Assembly (NCBI GenBank): GCA_027019165.1
Contig: JALUXC010000002.1
Span: 1 to 64,000 of the forward strand
From: Pseudophaeobacter sp.
GTDB taxonomy: Bacteria > Pseudomonadota > Alphaproteobacteria > Rhodobacterales > Rhodobacteraceae
DNA: 64,000 bases
Direction: 5' to 3'
The notes beneath the pieces are model-generated. The model made no database searches and was not told where the DNA came from. It saw only the letters and a program-made list of their open reading frames with translations. Positions 17,891 to 26,636 of the stretch are shown piece after piece. Position numbers and translations under genes: made by a program. Each line of letters starts with the position of its first letter. Position 1 is the first letter of the stretch.

Positions 17891-18211
17891 ATGACCTACA
17901 TCGCAATGAACCGCTTCAAAATCCGACCGGGCCGTGAAGCAGATTTCGAATCCATCTGGAAAAACCGTGAAAGCCGTCTGAACGAGATGAAGGGGTTTCG
18001 CGAGTTTCGCCTGCTCAAAGGACCGAAAAGCGACGACTACAGTCTTTATTCGAGCCATGTGATCTGGGACAGTCAGGACGACTTTGAGGCCTGGACCAAG
18101 TCAGAGCAATTCCGAGCTTCGCACCGCAGTGCACGCTCAGCCGAGGAGGAAAGCCCGTTTGTGGGGCATCCGCAATTCGAGGGCTTTGAAACAGTTCTGC
18201 AAGAAAGCTGA
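17891..18211 (+). CDS. Antibiotic-biosynthesis-monooxygenase (ABM) domain protein, haem-oxygenase-like
   Basis: A 106-residue ferredoxin-fold protein. It starts MTYIAMNRFKIRPGREADFE and has GFREFRLLKG, YSSHVIWDSQDDFEAWTKSEQF and a histidine soon after (ASHRSA), the pattern of ABM/IsdG-like dimeric monooxygenases. Close relatives in roseobacters are annotated as antibiotic biosynthesis monooxygenase; haem degradation is possible but unproven. GAGGGA lies before the ATG. Confidence 0.85.
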   Translation: MTYIAMNRFKIRPGREADFESIWKNRESRLNEMKGFREFRLLKGPKSDDYSLYSSHVIWDSQDDFEAWTKSEQFRASHRSARSAEEESPFVGHPQFEGFETVLQES

Positions 18212-18255
18212 ACCGGCACAATATCAGACAGAGGCGCGCGCCCGCACCTCTGTCC

Positions 18256-18801
18256 CTAAGCGGCCCTGACCTGTTCCAGTTCGCTCTGCATCAGTTCCTC
18301 TATGAACAGGCTCAGTAGCTGCGTGCGCCCGCTGACGCCCGCTTTGCGGTAGATTGCATTGCTTTGAGCCTTGACTGTACCTTCAGACGTCTGTCGCAGT
18401 GCGGCGATTTCGGAAAGGCTCAACCCCTTCAGGGAGAACAGCGCTACATCCCGCTCGGCCGGTGTCAATTTCCAGGCAGCGAAACGTTCGTCTAAATGAT
18501 CTTTGAAAGAAGCCTGCAACAGCCGCAAGGACTGTTCCGCAAGGCGAACCCGCTGCTGGCTGCGGCGATAGGCAATCCAGCCCAGAACGACGCCCAGAAC
18601 AAGACCGACGGCCGCACCAATCTCGATCAATTCGCGCAAGTGCCAGCTGATCGGCCGCGAGCGCAGACCAAGCACGGTCATCGCAATATCAGAAACAAAG
18701 AACAGGGCGCAAAGCCCCTGCACCACAACCAGAACCGGCAGGAAAAAGCCAGTCTTCATGCCCGAAAGGCGTCTTGGTTTGCCTGCGGAACCGGATGCCA
18801 T
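18256..18801 (-). CDS. Membrane-anchored LuxR-type transcription regulator
   Basis: A 181-residue protein with two predicted membrane helices (about 18-45 and 60-82) followed by a GerE/LuxR winged helix: LTPAERDVALFSLKGLSLSEIA, TSEGTVKAQSNAIYRKAGVSGRTQLLSLF (about 112-165). Such one-component regulators bind DNA from the inner membrane. Its ATG (18799-18801) touches the TGA of the upstream gene, which fixes the start and indicates coupling to the PepSY-like protein. It probably senses a periplasmic or membrane signal; the target is unknown but could be its own operon. Confidence 0.87.
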   Translation of the reverse strand: MASGSAGKPRRLSGMKTGFFLPVLVVVQGLCALFFVSDIAMTVLGLRSRPISWHLRELIEIGAAVGLVLGVVLGWIAYRRSQQRVRLAEQSLRLLQASFKDHLDERFAAWKLTPAERDVALFSLKGLSLSEIAALRQTSEGTVKAQSNAIYRKAGVSGRTQLLSLFIEELMQSELEQVRAA

Positions 18802-19296
18802 TCAGTCGTCTCCGTCTCCACTGTCGCCATCTCCGCTGTCGCCGGAGCCTCCCCCGTGCCCGTCGCCCGCTCCTCCCTGTCCGGAACCGTTGCCAGCGCC
18901 ACCACCTGACCCGCCGCGGCCATCACCTCGCCCACCGGGGTCGCGCCCGTCGTCCTCTGGGTCATCACTGGCGTCCTCATCCCCCCCGGTACTGGCCCTT
19001 CCCCCTAAGCCCGCACCATCAAAGAAACTGAACAGACCGCCTCGGCCTTGTTTGGCCTCTTTGTCGTCTATGTAGTCGCGCAGGATCTCGCCGGTTCCCG
19101 GATTCACGATGATCTCCCGCTCTGTGTTAGGCGTGGAAGCAACGATCCTGTAGCGCCCCAGAAGGGTGCGCGTCACAACAATCTCACCATAGCCCTGACC
19201 GCGTAACTGGTCGGAAATCTGGTCGGTCAACTGGTCCGCAGCCGCCATGCCCGTCGGCATCAGGAGCAGCGCGAACGCAATGAGGAAGTCAGCCAT
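18802..19296 (-). CDS. Secreted PepSY-like protein with Gly/Asp/Ser-rich tail
   Basis: A 164-residue protein with a signal peptide (1-20, ending MAAA). It has a short PepSY-like domain (about 21-85: LTDQISDQLRGQGYGEIVVTR, GRYRIVAS, REIIVNPGTGEILRDYID) and a C-terminal third made almost entirely of Gly, Asp and Ser. PepSY domains bind or inhibit periplasmic proteins, and the tail may bind cations. It is translationally coupled to the membrane-bound LuxR regulator downstream (TGA immediately followed by ATG), so it may act as its sensor partner; that role is inference. The start codon has only GCAGG close before it. Confidence 0.7.
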   Translation of the reverse strand: MADFLIAFALLLMPTGMAAADQLTDQISDQLRGQGYGEIVVTRTLLGRYRIVASTPNTEREIIVNPGTGEILRDYIDDKEAKQGRGGLFSFFDGAGLGGRASTGGDEDASDDPEDDGRDPGGRGDGRGGSGGGAGNGSGQGGAGDGHGGGSGDSGDGDSGDGDD

Positions 19297-19499
19297 CCTG
19301 CGGCGCACGGGTATTGTCCTCCTTCTGTGTAGGGCATGAGACGAGCGGATGCACCATGCCACTGAACGGTGGAAAAGCTCAACCGCGGTATCAGGCAGAA
19401 CATACCGCGGTTGAACCTCAAGAGGCGCGTTCGGGAAACGGAGCAGTGGGACAGACACTCCAATGGCGCCTCGCACGCGCTTGGACCGCGCGTTCCGGA

Positions 19500-19841
19500 T
19501 TAGTCGTGATCACCGCCATGGCCGTCGCCGCCTTCACCTCCGTGGCCCTCGCCGCCATGGCCGTCACCGCCTTCTCCACCGCGGCCGTCGCCACCGTGAC
19601 CTTCACCGTCATGGCCTTCACCGTCATGACCTTCGCCGTGATCATCACTCTGGCCATCATCATCCGCATGATCGGTCTGGCCATAGGCAGAGGCGTGCTG
19701 ATGCTCATGCTGATTTTGGTTCTGGTAGGCGTGCTCGTAGGAATTCTGGTTCTGCGCGCCGGATGTTGCCTCGGTGGCGGCATAGGAGGTCGCTGCAAGG
19801 CCCAGGAGGATTGCTGTGCTGGTCAGAAGTACGCGGTTCAT
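19500..19841 (-). CDS. Secreted His/Gly/Asp-rich protein
   Basis: A 113-residue protein with a clear signal peptide (1-21, ATSYA). The mature part begins with Gln, Asn and His (NQNSYEHAYQNQNQHEHQH) and continues as repeats of the type HGGEG, HDGEG and GDGHG. It has no recognisable fold. The composition suggests binding of metal such as zinc, nickel or copper in the periplasm, which is inference. Start ATG at 19841 was preferred over 19850 because AAAGG is nine bases from it. It lies about 200 bases upstream of the PepSY-like gene on the same strand and may be transcribed with it. Confidence 0.65.
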   Translation of the reverse strand: MNRVLLTSTAILLGLAATSYAATEATSGAQNQNSYEHAYQNQNQHEHQHASAYGQTDHADDDGQSDDHGEGHDGEGHDGEGHGGDGRGGEGGDGHGGEGHGGEGGDGHGGDHD

Positions 19842-20000
19842 CTGGATCATCCTTTTCTTGATCAGGTTGGCAGATGCTGGTCATCCGCCTTGAACAAGAC
19901 TGGGCAAACCCGAGGGACAAAAGCCATTCGACCCAGGTTTAGTTTCCGGGCGAACTGCCTTTGGTTTAGCTTCCATAAACTTGGGTTTATGCGCCCAAAA

Positions 20001-20031
20001 AGAAAAAAGAGCCGTGGAAATACGGCTCTTT
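20001..20031 (-). terminator. Terminator of the trp operon (after trpB)
   Basis: A ten-base-pair stem AAAGAGCCGT/ACGGCTCTTT with a six-base loop is followed on the minus strand by TTTTTCT. It lies 33 bases after the trpB stop. Confidence 0.88.
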
Positions 20032-20063
20032 CTCGTTGGTGCTAAGGCAAACAGAGGGGCTGG

Positions 20064-21323
20064 CTACTCCTCCAGGTCCCGTCCTTCTTCGGTGTCGGAC
20101 ATGTCAAAACCAAGGTGACGGGCCACAGTGAAGATGTCTTTGTCGCCCCGGCCGCACATGTTCATGACGATAATATGCTCTTTGGGCAAGCTCGGCGCGA
20201 TCTTCATGACATGGGCCAGTGCATGGCTCGGCTCCAGCGCAGGGATGATTCCCTCCAGCGCGCAGGACAGTTGGAAAGCCTCCAGCGCCTCTTTGTCAGT
20301 GATCGAAACGTATTGAGCCCGGCCCGTTTCATGCAACCAAGCGTGTTCGGGGCCAATGCCCGGATAATCGAGGCCAGCCGAGATCGAGAAGCCTTCGAGG
20401 ATCTGCCCGTCGTCATCCTGCAACAGATAGGTCCGGTTGCCGTGCAAAACGCCCGGGCGCCCGCCAGTGAGCGAGGCGCAATGCTGCATCTTTTCATCCA
20501 CGCCCTTGCCGCCTGCCTCGACCCCGATGATGTTCACGCTCTTGTCGTCCAGGAAGGGGTAGAACAGGCCCATAGCGTTGGATCCGCCACCGATCGCGGC
20601 GATCACCGTGTCGGGAAGGCGGCCTTCTCCCTCTTGTTCGGCGAGCTGCCAGCGGACTTCCTTGCCAATCACAGACTGGAAATCACGCACCATGGCCGGG
20701 TACGGGTGCGGGCCGGCCACGGTGCCGATGCAGTAGAAGGTGTCGCGCACATTGGTGACCCAGTCCCGCAGGGCATCGTTCATCGCATCCTTGAGCGTGC
20801 CACGCCCCGACGTGACGGGGATCACTTCAGCGCCCAAGAGCCGCATGCGGAACACATTCGGCGCCTGGCGTTTCACATCATGCGCGCCCATGTAGACAAC
20901 ACATTTCAGACCGAATTTTGCGCAGACGGTGGCCGTGGCAACGCCATGCTGACCGGCGCCGGTTTCCGCGATGATCCGCGTCTTGCCCATGCGGCGCGCC
21001 AGCAGGATCTGCCCCAGCACGTTGTTCACCTTATGCGCGCCAGTGTGGTTCAGTTCATCCCGTTTCATATAGACCTTGGCACCACCCAGATGGTTGGTCA
21101 GCCGCTCGGCAAAATAGAGCGGGCTCGGGCGGCCCACATAGTGCTTCCAAAGATCATCCATCTCAGCCCAAAAGGTGGGATCGTCCTTGGCGCGGTCGTA
21201 TTCTTCTTCGAGGCTCAGGATCAGCGGCATCAGCGTTTCACTAACGAAACGCCCGCCGAAGATGCCAAAGCGGCCCTTTTCATCGGGGCCGTTCATGAAG
21301 CTGTTGATAAGATCTTCGGCCAT
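20064..21323 (-). CDS. trpB: Tryptophan synthase beta chain
   Basis: A 419-residue PLP enzyme joining indole and serine to tryptophan. Visible are GRFGGRFV-type start ([12 protein letters not shown]), the PLP lysine in [28 protein letters not shown] with the catalytic glutamate, [13 protein letters not shown] for PLP phosphate and the C-terminal [14 protein letters not shown] at 21323 is preceded by GAGAGGAA; a longer frame exists but has no ribosome site. It is the last gene of ihfB-lapA-trpF-trpB. Confidence 0.97.
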   Translation of the reverse strand: MAEDLINSFMNGPDEKGRFGIFGGRFVSETLMPLILSLEEEYDRAKDDPTFWAEMDDLWKHYVGRPSPLYFAERLTNHLGGAKVYMKRDELNHTGAHKVNNVLGQILLARRMGKTRIIAETGAGQHGVATATVCAKFGLKCVVYMGAHDVKRQAPNVFRMRLLGAEVIPVTSGRGTLKDAMNDALRDWVTNVRDTFYCIGTVAGPHPYPAMVRDFQSVIGKEVRWQLAEQEGEGRLPDTVIAAIGGGSNAMGLFYPFLDDKSVNIIGVEAGGKGVDEKMQHCASLTGGRPGVLHGNRTYLLQDDDGQILEGFSISAGLDYPGIGPEHAWLHETGRAQYVSITDKEALEAFQLSCALEGIIPALEPSHALAHVMKIAPSLPKEHIIVMNMCGRGDKDIFTVARHLGFDMSDTEEGRDLEE

Positions 21324-21426
21324 GATTGTTCCTCTCTGCGCGGCTCGGCTAATGACTATAGCGCGTCTGGCGATGGGTAAAGGGACCAACGCGGAAAACC
21401 TCTAGACCCGCGTTGATCACAAAGGG

Positions 21427-22083
21427 TCAGCCGCGGGCAGTATGGGCGGCCGAGACGAAGGCGGTGATCTTTTCTGCATCCTTTTGCCCTGGCGCAGTCT
21501 CCACCCCAGAGGAAACGTCCACCTGCCGCGCGCCGGTCATGCGGATCGCTTCAGCCACGTTTTCGGGCGTGAGGCCTCCGGCCAGCATCCAAGGTTTGCG
21601 CCAGTATTTACGTGAGGCCAGCAGGCGCCAGTCAAAGACCAGCCCGTTGCCTCCGGGAAGGTCTGCATCTTTGGGAGGTTTGGCGTCGATCAGCAGTTGG
21701 TCTGCCACATCAGAGTAAAGATCGATCTGCGCCAGGTCCGCCGCATCTGCCACGCCAATCGCCTTCATGACCGGCAGACCGTAACGCGATTTCACCTCGG
21801 CCACGCGGACAGCGCTCTCGCCGCCGTGCAACTGCAACATATCCAGTGGCACCGCATCTACCAGCGCATCCAGTTCGGCATCCGAGGCATTGACGGTCAA
21901 CGCGACCTTGCACAGGCCCACAGGCACATGGGCAGCCATACTGGCCGCGGCTTCAAGCGAGACATTCCGCGGGGACTTGGGAAAGAAAACAAACCCCGCA
22001 TAGGCCGCCCCCGCGCGTGCGGCAGATGCCACATCCTGCGGTGTGCTGAGGCCGCAGACCTTGACCCGAATATCGGTGGTCAT
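21427..22083 (-). CDS. trpF: Phosphoribosylanthranilate isomerase
   Basis: A 218-residue TIM barrel that converts phosphoribosylanthranilate to CdRP, the third step of the tryptophan branch. It has [12 protein letters not shown] with the catalytic cysteine, [23 protein letters not shown] with the catalytic aspartate, WRLLASR and [10 protein letters not shown], then DVSSGVE with the final phosphate loop. It starts five bases after lapA, in the same operon, and precedes trpB. Confidence 0.97.
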   Translation of the reverse strand: MTTDIRVKVCGLSTPQDVASAARAGAAYAGFVFFPKSPRNVSLEAAASMAAHVPVGLCKVALTVNASDAELDALVDAVPLDMLQLHGGESAVRVAEVKSRYGLPVMKAIGVADAADLAQIDLYSDVADQLLIDAKPPKDADLPGGNGLVFDWRLLASRKYWRKPWMLAGGLTPENVAEAIRMTGARQVDVSSGVETAPGQKDAEKITAFVSAAHTARG

Positions 22084-22087
22084 TCTA

Positions 22088-22438
22088 TCAGACCGTATCG
22101 TCCAGCAGGGCGAGCACTTCGTCCTTACCTTCGTGCTTTTGCTTTTTCAGCTTCTGTACTTCGCGGGACAGTTTCTTGACTTCACGGCTTTGCTGACCCG
22201 CCTCGCGGCGGTGCTTGTGCTCGCGCAACCATTCCCAGATGAAACCGACTACAAGTCCCACGGCGATGCCACCCAGAACAACCACGAACAGTGGTAGGGC
22301 AATGGACGGGTTCCACCCGACCAGTTCCGCAAGGGCGGTCGGCATCAGCTTCAGCTCAACGACAGAGCGGTTCGCAAGGCACACCGAGACCAGAACGATC
22401 CCCAGCGTGCCAAGAATGGCGTAACGAATATAGCGCAT
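22088..22438 (-). CDS. lapA: LapA-domain membrane protein (DUF1049)
   Basis: A 116-residue protein with two membrane helices (about 5-25 and 45-70) and a charged coiled-coil tail ([21 protein letters not shown]). This is the LapA/YciS fold; in E. coli LapA works with LapB in controlling LPS synthesis. The C-terminal LapB (TPR) partner is not next to it here. The ATG follows the ihfB stop without a gap. The position between ihfB and trpF is conserved in related alphaproteobacteria as far as I know. Confidence 0.85.
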   Translation of the reverse strand: MRYIRYAILGTLGIVLVSVCLANRSVVELKLMPTALAELVGWNPSIALPLFVVVLGGIAVGLVVGFIWEWLREHKHRREAGQQSREVKKLSREVQKLKKQKHEGKDEVLALLDDTV

Positions 22439-22723
22439 TTAGGCCTTTCCGTTCAGACGGTCCCTCAAGAGCTTTCCGGTCTTGAAGAACGGCACATGTT
22501 TTTCCTCTACATGGACCGTTTCGCCGGTACGGGGATTGCGACCAACCCGCGCATCCCGCTTCTTCACCGAAAAAGCGCCGAAGCCGCGCAATTCGACCCG
22601 GTCACCCCGAGCCATCGCGTTGGTCACTTCTTCGAATACCGTGTTCACGATCCTTTCGACGTCCCGCTGATACAGGTGCGGGTTTTCGTCTGCAATCTTC
22701 TGAATCAGTTCAGAGCGGATCAT
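22439..22723 (-). CDS. ihfB: Integration host factor subunit beta
   Basis: A 94-residue DNA-bending protein of the HU/IHF family. It reads [51 protein letters not shown] and the DNA-arm segment [30 protein letters not shown], where the proline at the arm tip intercalates in DNA. The beta assignment rests on LYQRDVER and on the position downstream of rpsA, as in E. coli. ATG at 22723 was chosen to give the standard N terminus. Confidence 0.95.
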   Translation of the reverse strand: MIRSELIQKIADENPHLYQRDVERIVNTVFEEVTNAMARGDRVELRGFGAFSVKKRDARVGRNPRTGETVHVEEKHVPFFKTGKLLRDRLNGKA

Positions 22724-22990
22724 CCTTCCTGCCCTCCCAAGCCAACGCAATCCTCTGCCAAAGTGCCCACGACTATAACAAGGAAATCGGCGCTCCGGGA
22801 ACCGGAAGAGGCACTGCCAATCTCCTTATTTTCTAAGTTTGCCCGAAAATGCCATGTAAAACCAGAGATTTGCTGCCCCATGTGGCAGCGCCCGGAGCCA
22901 TGAGAGGGATTTTGCCCATTGCCTGCCCCGCCGATTGGTTTGATTCGCGTCATCCGCACGCCCCCAGTCCATGTGCGGCAGCCGAACGGG

Positions 22991-23023
22991 CAAATACAAA
23001 ACGGCCCCGCCAAAGGCAGGGCC
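22991..23023 (-). terminator. Terminator of rpsA
   Basis: GGCCCTGCC/GGCGGGGCC with a three-base loop is followed on the minus strand by GTTTTGTATTTG. It is 33 bases after the rpsA stop and separates rpsA from ihfB. Confidence 0.82.
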
Positions 23024-23056
23024 ATTTCAAGACTTTCAGGTCCGAATACGGAGCGA

Positions 23057-24736
23057 TCAGTCGCCGGTCTTCAGCGCGGCGCCCAGGATATCGCCCAGCG
23101 ATGCACCGGAGTCAGAGGAGCCATACTGTTCCACGGCTTCTTTCTCTTCGGCGATCTCGCGTGCCTTGATCGACAGGCCCAGACGGCGGGTCTTGCTGTC
23201 GACGTTGGTGACGCGCACGTCGATCTTGTCACCGACCGAGAAACGCTCGGGGCGCTGATCGGCACGGTCACGAGACAGATCGGAGCGGCGGATGAAGGAC
23301 TTCATGCCTTCGTATTCCACTTCGATACCACCGTCTTCGATGGCGGTCACTTCGACGGTCACGATCGAGCCACGCTTCACGCCGCCCACGGCTTCGGCAA
23401 ACTTGTCGCCGCCCAGGGCTTTGATCGACAGGGAGATACGCTCTTTCTCGACGTCCACTTCGGAGACAACGGCCGAAACCATGTCGCCTTTGCGGTAGTT
23501 CTGAATCGCGTCTTCACCGCGCTCGTCCCAGCTGAGGTCGGAGAGGTGAACCATGCCGTCGATGTCGCCTTCGAGGCCAATGAACAGACCGAATTCGGTG
23601 ATGTTCTTGACTTCGCCTTCGACCTCGGTGCCCTCGGGGTGAGTCTCGGCAAAGAGCTCCCAGGGGTTGCGCATGGTCTGCTTGAGGCCCAGGGACACGC
23701 GACGCTTGGCGCCGTCGATTTCCAGAACCATGACGTCGACTTCCTGCGAGGTCGAAACGATCTTGCCGGGGTGCACGTTCTTCTTGGTCCAGGACATCTC
23801 GGAGACGTGGACCAGACCTTCGACACCGGGCTCCAGCTCAACAAATGCACCGTAATCGGTGATGTTGGTGACGCGGCCCTTGTGCACCGAACCCAGCGGG
23901 AATTTGGCGCCAACCAGATCCCACGGATCTTCCTGCAGCTGCTTCATGCCGAGGGAGATACGGTGGGTGTCTTTGTTGATCTTGATGACCTGAACCTTGA
24001 CGGTTTCGCCGATCGACAGGATCTCGGACGGGTGGTTCACACGGCGCCATGCCATGTCAGTGACGTGCAGCAGGCCGTCAACGCCGCCGAGGTCAACAAA
24101 TGCACCGTATTCGGTGATGTTCTTGACCACACCGTCAACCGCATCGCCTTCAGACAGTTTGCCGATGACTTCTGCACGCTGTTCGGCACGCGATTCTTCC
24201 AGGATGGCGCGGCGCGAGACAACGATGTTGCCGCGGCGGCGGTCCATTTTCAGGATCTGGAAGGGCTGCTTCAGACCCATCAGCGGGCCAGCATCGCGCA
24301 CGGGGCGCACGTCAACTTGCGAGCCGGGCAGGAAGGCCACGGCACCGCCGAGATCGACAGTGAAGCCACCTTTGACGCGGCCGAAGATCGCGCCTTCGAC
24401 GCGGGCATCGTCTGCGTATGCTTTTTCCAGGCGGTCCCATGCTTCTTCGCGGCGGGCCATCTCGCGGGAGATGACGGCTTCGCCACGGGCGTTTTCGGCA
24501 GCGCGCAGGAAGACTTCCACGTCGTCGCCGACAGCGATTTCAGGGGCTTCGCCGGGATTTGCGAATTCTTTCAGATCAACGCGGCCTTCCATTTTGTAGC
24601 CGACGTCGATGATGGCTTGGCCTGCTTCAATTGCGATGACCTTGCCTTTGACAACGGAACCCTCGTCCGGGGTATCCATTTCGAAGCTTTCGTTCAGGAG
24701 GGCTTCGAATTCCTCCATCGATGTGTTCTGAGCCAT
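23057..24736 (-). CDS. rpsA: 30S ribosomal protein S1
   Basis: A 559-residue protein made of six S1 (OB-fold) repeats. It begins NTSMEEFEALLNESF, and repeats three to six show the recurring VTNITDYGAFVEL, GLVHVSEMSW and RRVSLGLKQ pattern, for example at about 200-270, 285-360 and 370-445. It unwinds and recruits mRNA to the 30S subunit. A large open frame on the opposite strand is a codon-bias shadow. It lies in the classical cmk-rpsA-ihfB order, but here separated from cmk by two genes. Confidence 0.98.
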   Translation of the reverse strand: MAQNTSMEEFEALLNESFEMDTPDEGSVVKGKVIAIEAGQAIIDVGYKMEGRVDLKEFANPGEAPEIAVGDDVEVFLRAAENARGEAVISREMARREEAWDRLEKAYADDARVEGAIFGRVKGGFTVDLGGAVAFLPGSQVDVRPVRDAGPLMGLKQPFQILKMDRRRGNIVVSRRAILEESRAEQRAEVIGKLSEGDAVDGVVKNITEYGAFVDLGGVDGLLHVTDMAWRRVNHPSEILSIGETVKVQVIKINKDTHRISLGMKQLQEDPWDLVGAKFPLGSVHKGRVTNITDYGAFVELEPGVEGLVHVSEMSWTKKNVHPGKIVSTSQEVDVMVLEIDGAKRRVSLGLKQTMRNPWELFAETHPEGTEVEGEVKNITEFGLFIGLEGDIDGMVHLSDLSWDERGEDAIQNYRKGDMVSAVVSEVDVEKERISLSIKALGGDKFAEAVGGVKRGSIVTVEVTAIEDGGIEVEYEGMKSFIRRSDLSRDRADQRPERFSVGDKIDVRVTNVDSKTRRLGLSIKAREIAEEKEAVEQYGSSDSGASLGDILGAALKTGD

Positions 24737-24847
24737 GTGGTCTCGGATTTCCTTTTCATATCACATTTTGCTGGCCATGCGGTTGTCTCCGCCGGTCTGA
24801 ATGGGTTGGTCGGGCCGAGATCACGCATCGAAACAACGCTCTGGAGC

Positions 24848-24882
24848 AAACAAACACAAAGGGCCGGAGGTTGCCCCGACCC
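24848..24882 (-). terminator. Terminator upstream of rpsA
   Basis: On the minus strand GGGTCGGGG and CTCCGGCCC form nine pairs (two G-T wobbles) around a four-base loop, followed by TTTGTGTTTGTTT. It would end transcription from the KAP gene or, before insertion, from cmk. Confidence 0.7.
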
Positions 24883-25036
24883 TGCTCAGAGTGTCTTTCG
24901 TGCGTTTTCGCATCTCTGTCGACAGGCGCCGTATAGGGGTTTTGGGCCTTTGTGGCAAGGGAAAAGGGAGGTTCTCCCTGTGGGGCGGCAAAGACTCGCC
25001 CTCGCCCGTCACATCAAGACCATCTCGCCGACAAAG

Positions 25037-25048
25037 AAAACGGGCAGC
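25037..25048. repeat. Direct repeat flanking the KAP gene, left copy
   Basis: AAAACGGGCAGC, identical to 26583-26594. The right copy is half of the nitroreductase terminator stem; this left copy is an isolated half stem. Together they bracket the KAP NTPase gene. Confidence 0.45.
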
Positions 25049-25107
25049 CGCGACTCCGCGCGTACTATTCCTGCCAGCAAAACGGGTATTCTCACTTTGA
25101 ATTAAGT

Positions 25108-26511
25108 TCACTTGCCGCTTTGGTCTATTTGGTACTTATAGAGGGCATTGAGAACCGCCTCGTGATCCAAAATGTAATTTGGTCCGTGCCCATCAAGAAC
25201 CACTAGGCTATGATCATGTCCGAAATGCGGATTGGTTAGCCCCACAGGCTGAACCTTTTGAAGCTCCTGACAGTTACTTTTGACAAACTTCAAAGCTTCC
25301 AAGTACTCCTGCTCGCCACCACTACTCTTCAACAGGCGGCTCATTAGGGTTCCTGCCCTCTCTCTGGTTAGTCTCGAACGCGGCAGAGCATCTTGGAAAT
25401 TCTTCGGATCGAATTGCGCCGCAGCTTCATCCCGGAACGCCAGCCAGACCAGCAAAGCGTAATCAAGTGGCTTCTCGAAATAGCAGCGGATCGCCAACTC
25501 AACCCGCAACTTCACTCTCTCAATTTGGCGCATCGTCAGTCCACTCAGTGGTGCCAACTCACCAGCTAGCCGAGCCGCCCGGGAAATCGTGAACTCCTCC
25601 CCTTCCCCAAAGGGAGTGCCTTCGGGCAAGGTGTTGAATAAGTCCTCTGCCGCACTGGATAAGGCCTTTTTGGTTTGAGGCAGCTTCAGGCGGATGTTGA
25701 CAAATTTGTCCAGATACCGCTCTCCCGTCTCACGCTTGCCAAACCGATGCTCGGCCAAGCCATTGAGGTAGGCATCATCTACGAACAGGCAGAAGACGAA
25801 CCCCTCGTGAGAGAACACCAGCTTCATCGCCTCAAGGAAAGCAATGGCATAATCCGGGTGGCATCGGTCCAGTTCATCCACCAGGATAACCACACGCGGA
25901 TTGGGTTTGCCATTGGTGAGCGCATCACGGACTGCGCTTAGCTGTGCGGGGATTTCCTGCGTCCTGATCCTTTCTGCCCCAATCTGGGATACAACCAAAT
26001 CGCCAGCCGCCTTTGAAAGACCGTCTCCAAAATCCTTGGCGGCCTCCTGAAGCGCCTTGTCGCTCTGCTCCATTGCTTCGACGGCCTCGGCGGTCGCCGC
26101 ATCGATTAATTCCTCTGCCCCTTGTCGCAATGCAACTCGCAACAAAGCACGCGCAGCAAGACCTCCATATTTTCGACTTTTCTCGACCAGCTTCCTACCT
26201 GTCGATGTCTCGCTTTCTGGCAAAGCCTCCACCAACGCTCCCACGAAAGTCAGGACTGGATCGCCCGAGTGATCAGACATGTGGGCGTCGATTTCGATAA
26301 CCACCTCACCTTCAGCCTGCAACTGCTTTGCCCAGCGCTCCCGAAAGAATGTCTTGCCCTGCCCGTAACCCGCTTCGATCGAAATCACCTTGGTGTCGGC
26401 AATGGACTTAATAAGTGCGGTGAAGGTATCCCCCACCTCACTGTACCCCAGCCAATCCCCTTCCCAAGCGTTTTCACCATGTCCGACTACGGTTTCAGCC
26501 TGTGCGTTCAT
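25108..26511 (-). CDS. KAP-family P-loop NTPase
   Basis: A 467-residue protein. Walker A is GYGQGKT (48-54) in VISIEAGYGQGKTFF. Walker B is VVILVDELDR (207-216), followed by CHPDYAIAFLEAMKLVF, the KAP signature. Between the two lies a helical insertion (about 105-180) that is only moderately hydrophobic, so membrane attachment is doubtful. The C-terminal 200 residues are helical and unassigned. KAP ATPases include the phage-exclusion protein PifA and several predicted defence proteins; a protective role here is inference. The gene is less G+C-rich than its neighbours and sits between rpsA and the nitroreductase gene, interrupting the usual cmk-rpsA order. ATG at 26511 follows GAGAGAAG. Confidence 0.85.
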   Translation of the reverse strand: MNAQAETVVGHGENAWEGDWLGYSEVGDTFTALIKSIADTKVISIEAGYGQGKTFFRERWAKQLQAEGEVVIEIDAHMSDHSGDPVLTFVGALVEALPESETSTGRKLVEKSRKYGGLAARALLRVALRQGAEELIDAATAEAVEAMEQSDKALQEAAKDFGDGLSKAAGDLVVSQIGAERIRTQEIPAQLSAVRDALTNGKPNPRVVILVDELDRCHPDYAIAFLEAMKLVFSHEGFVFCLFVDDAYLNGLAEHRFGKRETGERYLDKFVNIRLKLPQTKKALSSAAEDLFNTLPEGTPFGEGEEFTISRAARLAGELAPLSGLTMRQIERVKLRVELAIRCYFEKPLDYALLVWLAFRDEAAAQFDPKNFQDALPRSRLTRERAGTLMSRLLKSSGGEQEYLEALKFVKSNCQELQKVQPVGLTNPHFGHDHSLVVLDGHGPNYILDHEAVLNALYKYQIDQSGK

Positions 26512-26576
26512 GATTACTTCTCTCAAATGCAACCTGCCCCAACGAAACAACCCTGAAGTGTTCGCGCTGCTCAGGC

Positions 26577-26612
26577 AACAAAAAACGGGCAGCAGGTTTC
26601 CCAGCTGCCCGC
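26577..26612 (-). terminator. Terminator of the nitroreductase gene
   Basis: Arms 26587-26594 and 26605-26612 (CGGGCAGC/GCTGCCCG) are followed on the minus strand by a run of T (26586-26581). It lies 25 bases after the nitroreductase stop. One arm includes the 12-base sequence repeated at 25037-25048. Confidence 0.85.
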
Positions 26613-26636
26613 GTCGTTTGACCAAATCTGCGGCGA

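Larger units (their letters stand above)
24737..25107. other. Intergenic stretch between rpsA and the KAP NTPase gene
   Basis: It contains a minus-strand terminator at 24848-24882, the rpsA leader (24737-24847) and about 220 bases without any gene I can support. AAAACGGGCAGC at 25037-25048 recurs at 26583-26594 inside the nitroreductase terminator. No clear promoter was identified, although the rpsA promoter must lie here or in the terminator-proximal part. Confidence 0.5.

Noticed and set aside
19500-19700. CRISPR-like short direct repeats
   Set aside because: The repeats are in-frame codons for His, Gly, Asp and Glu in one small secreted protein, with no constant repeat-spacer unit.
20115-21380. 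A 421-codon open frame antisense to trpB
   Set aside because: Shadow of the trpB coding sequence; no signals of its own.
22919-25105. A 728-codon open frame antisense to rpsA
   Set aside because: It mirrors the codon bias of rpsA, has no ribosome site and no domain; the S1 protein on the other strand explains it.
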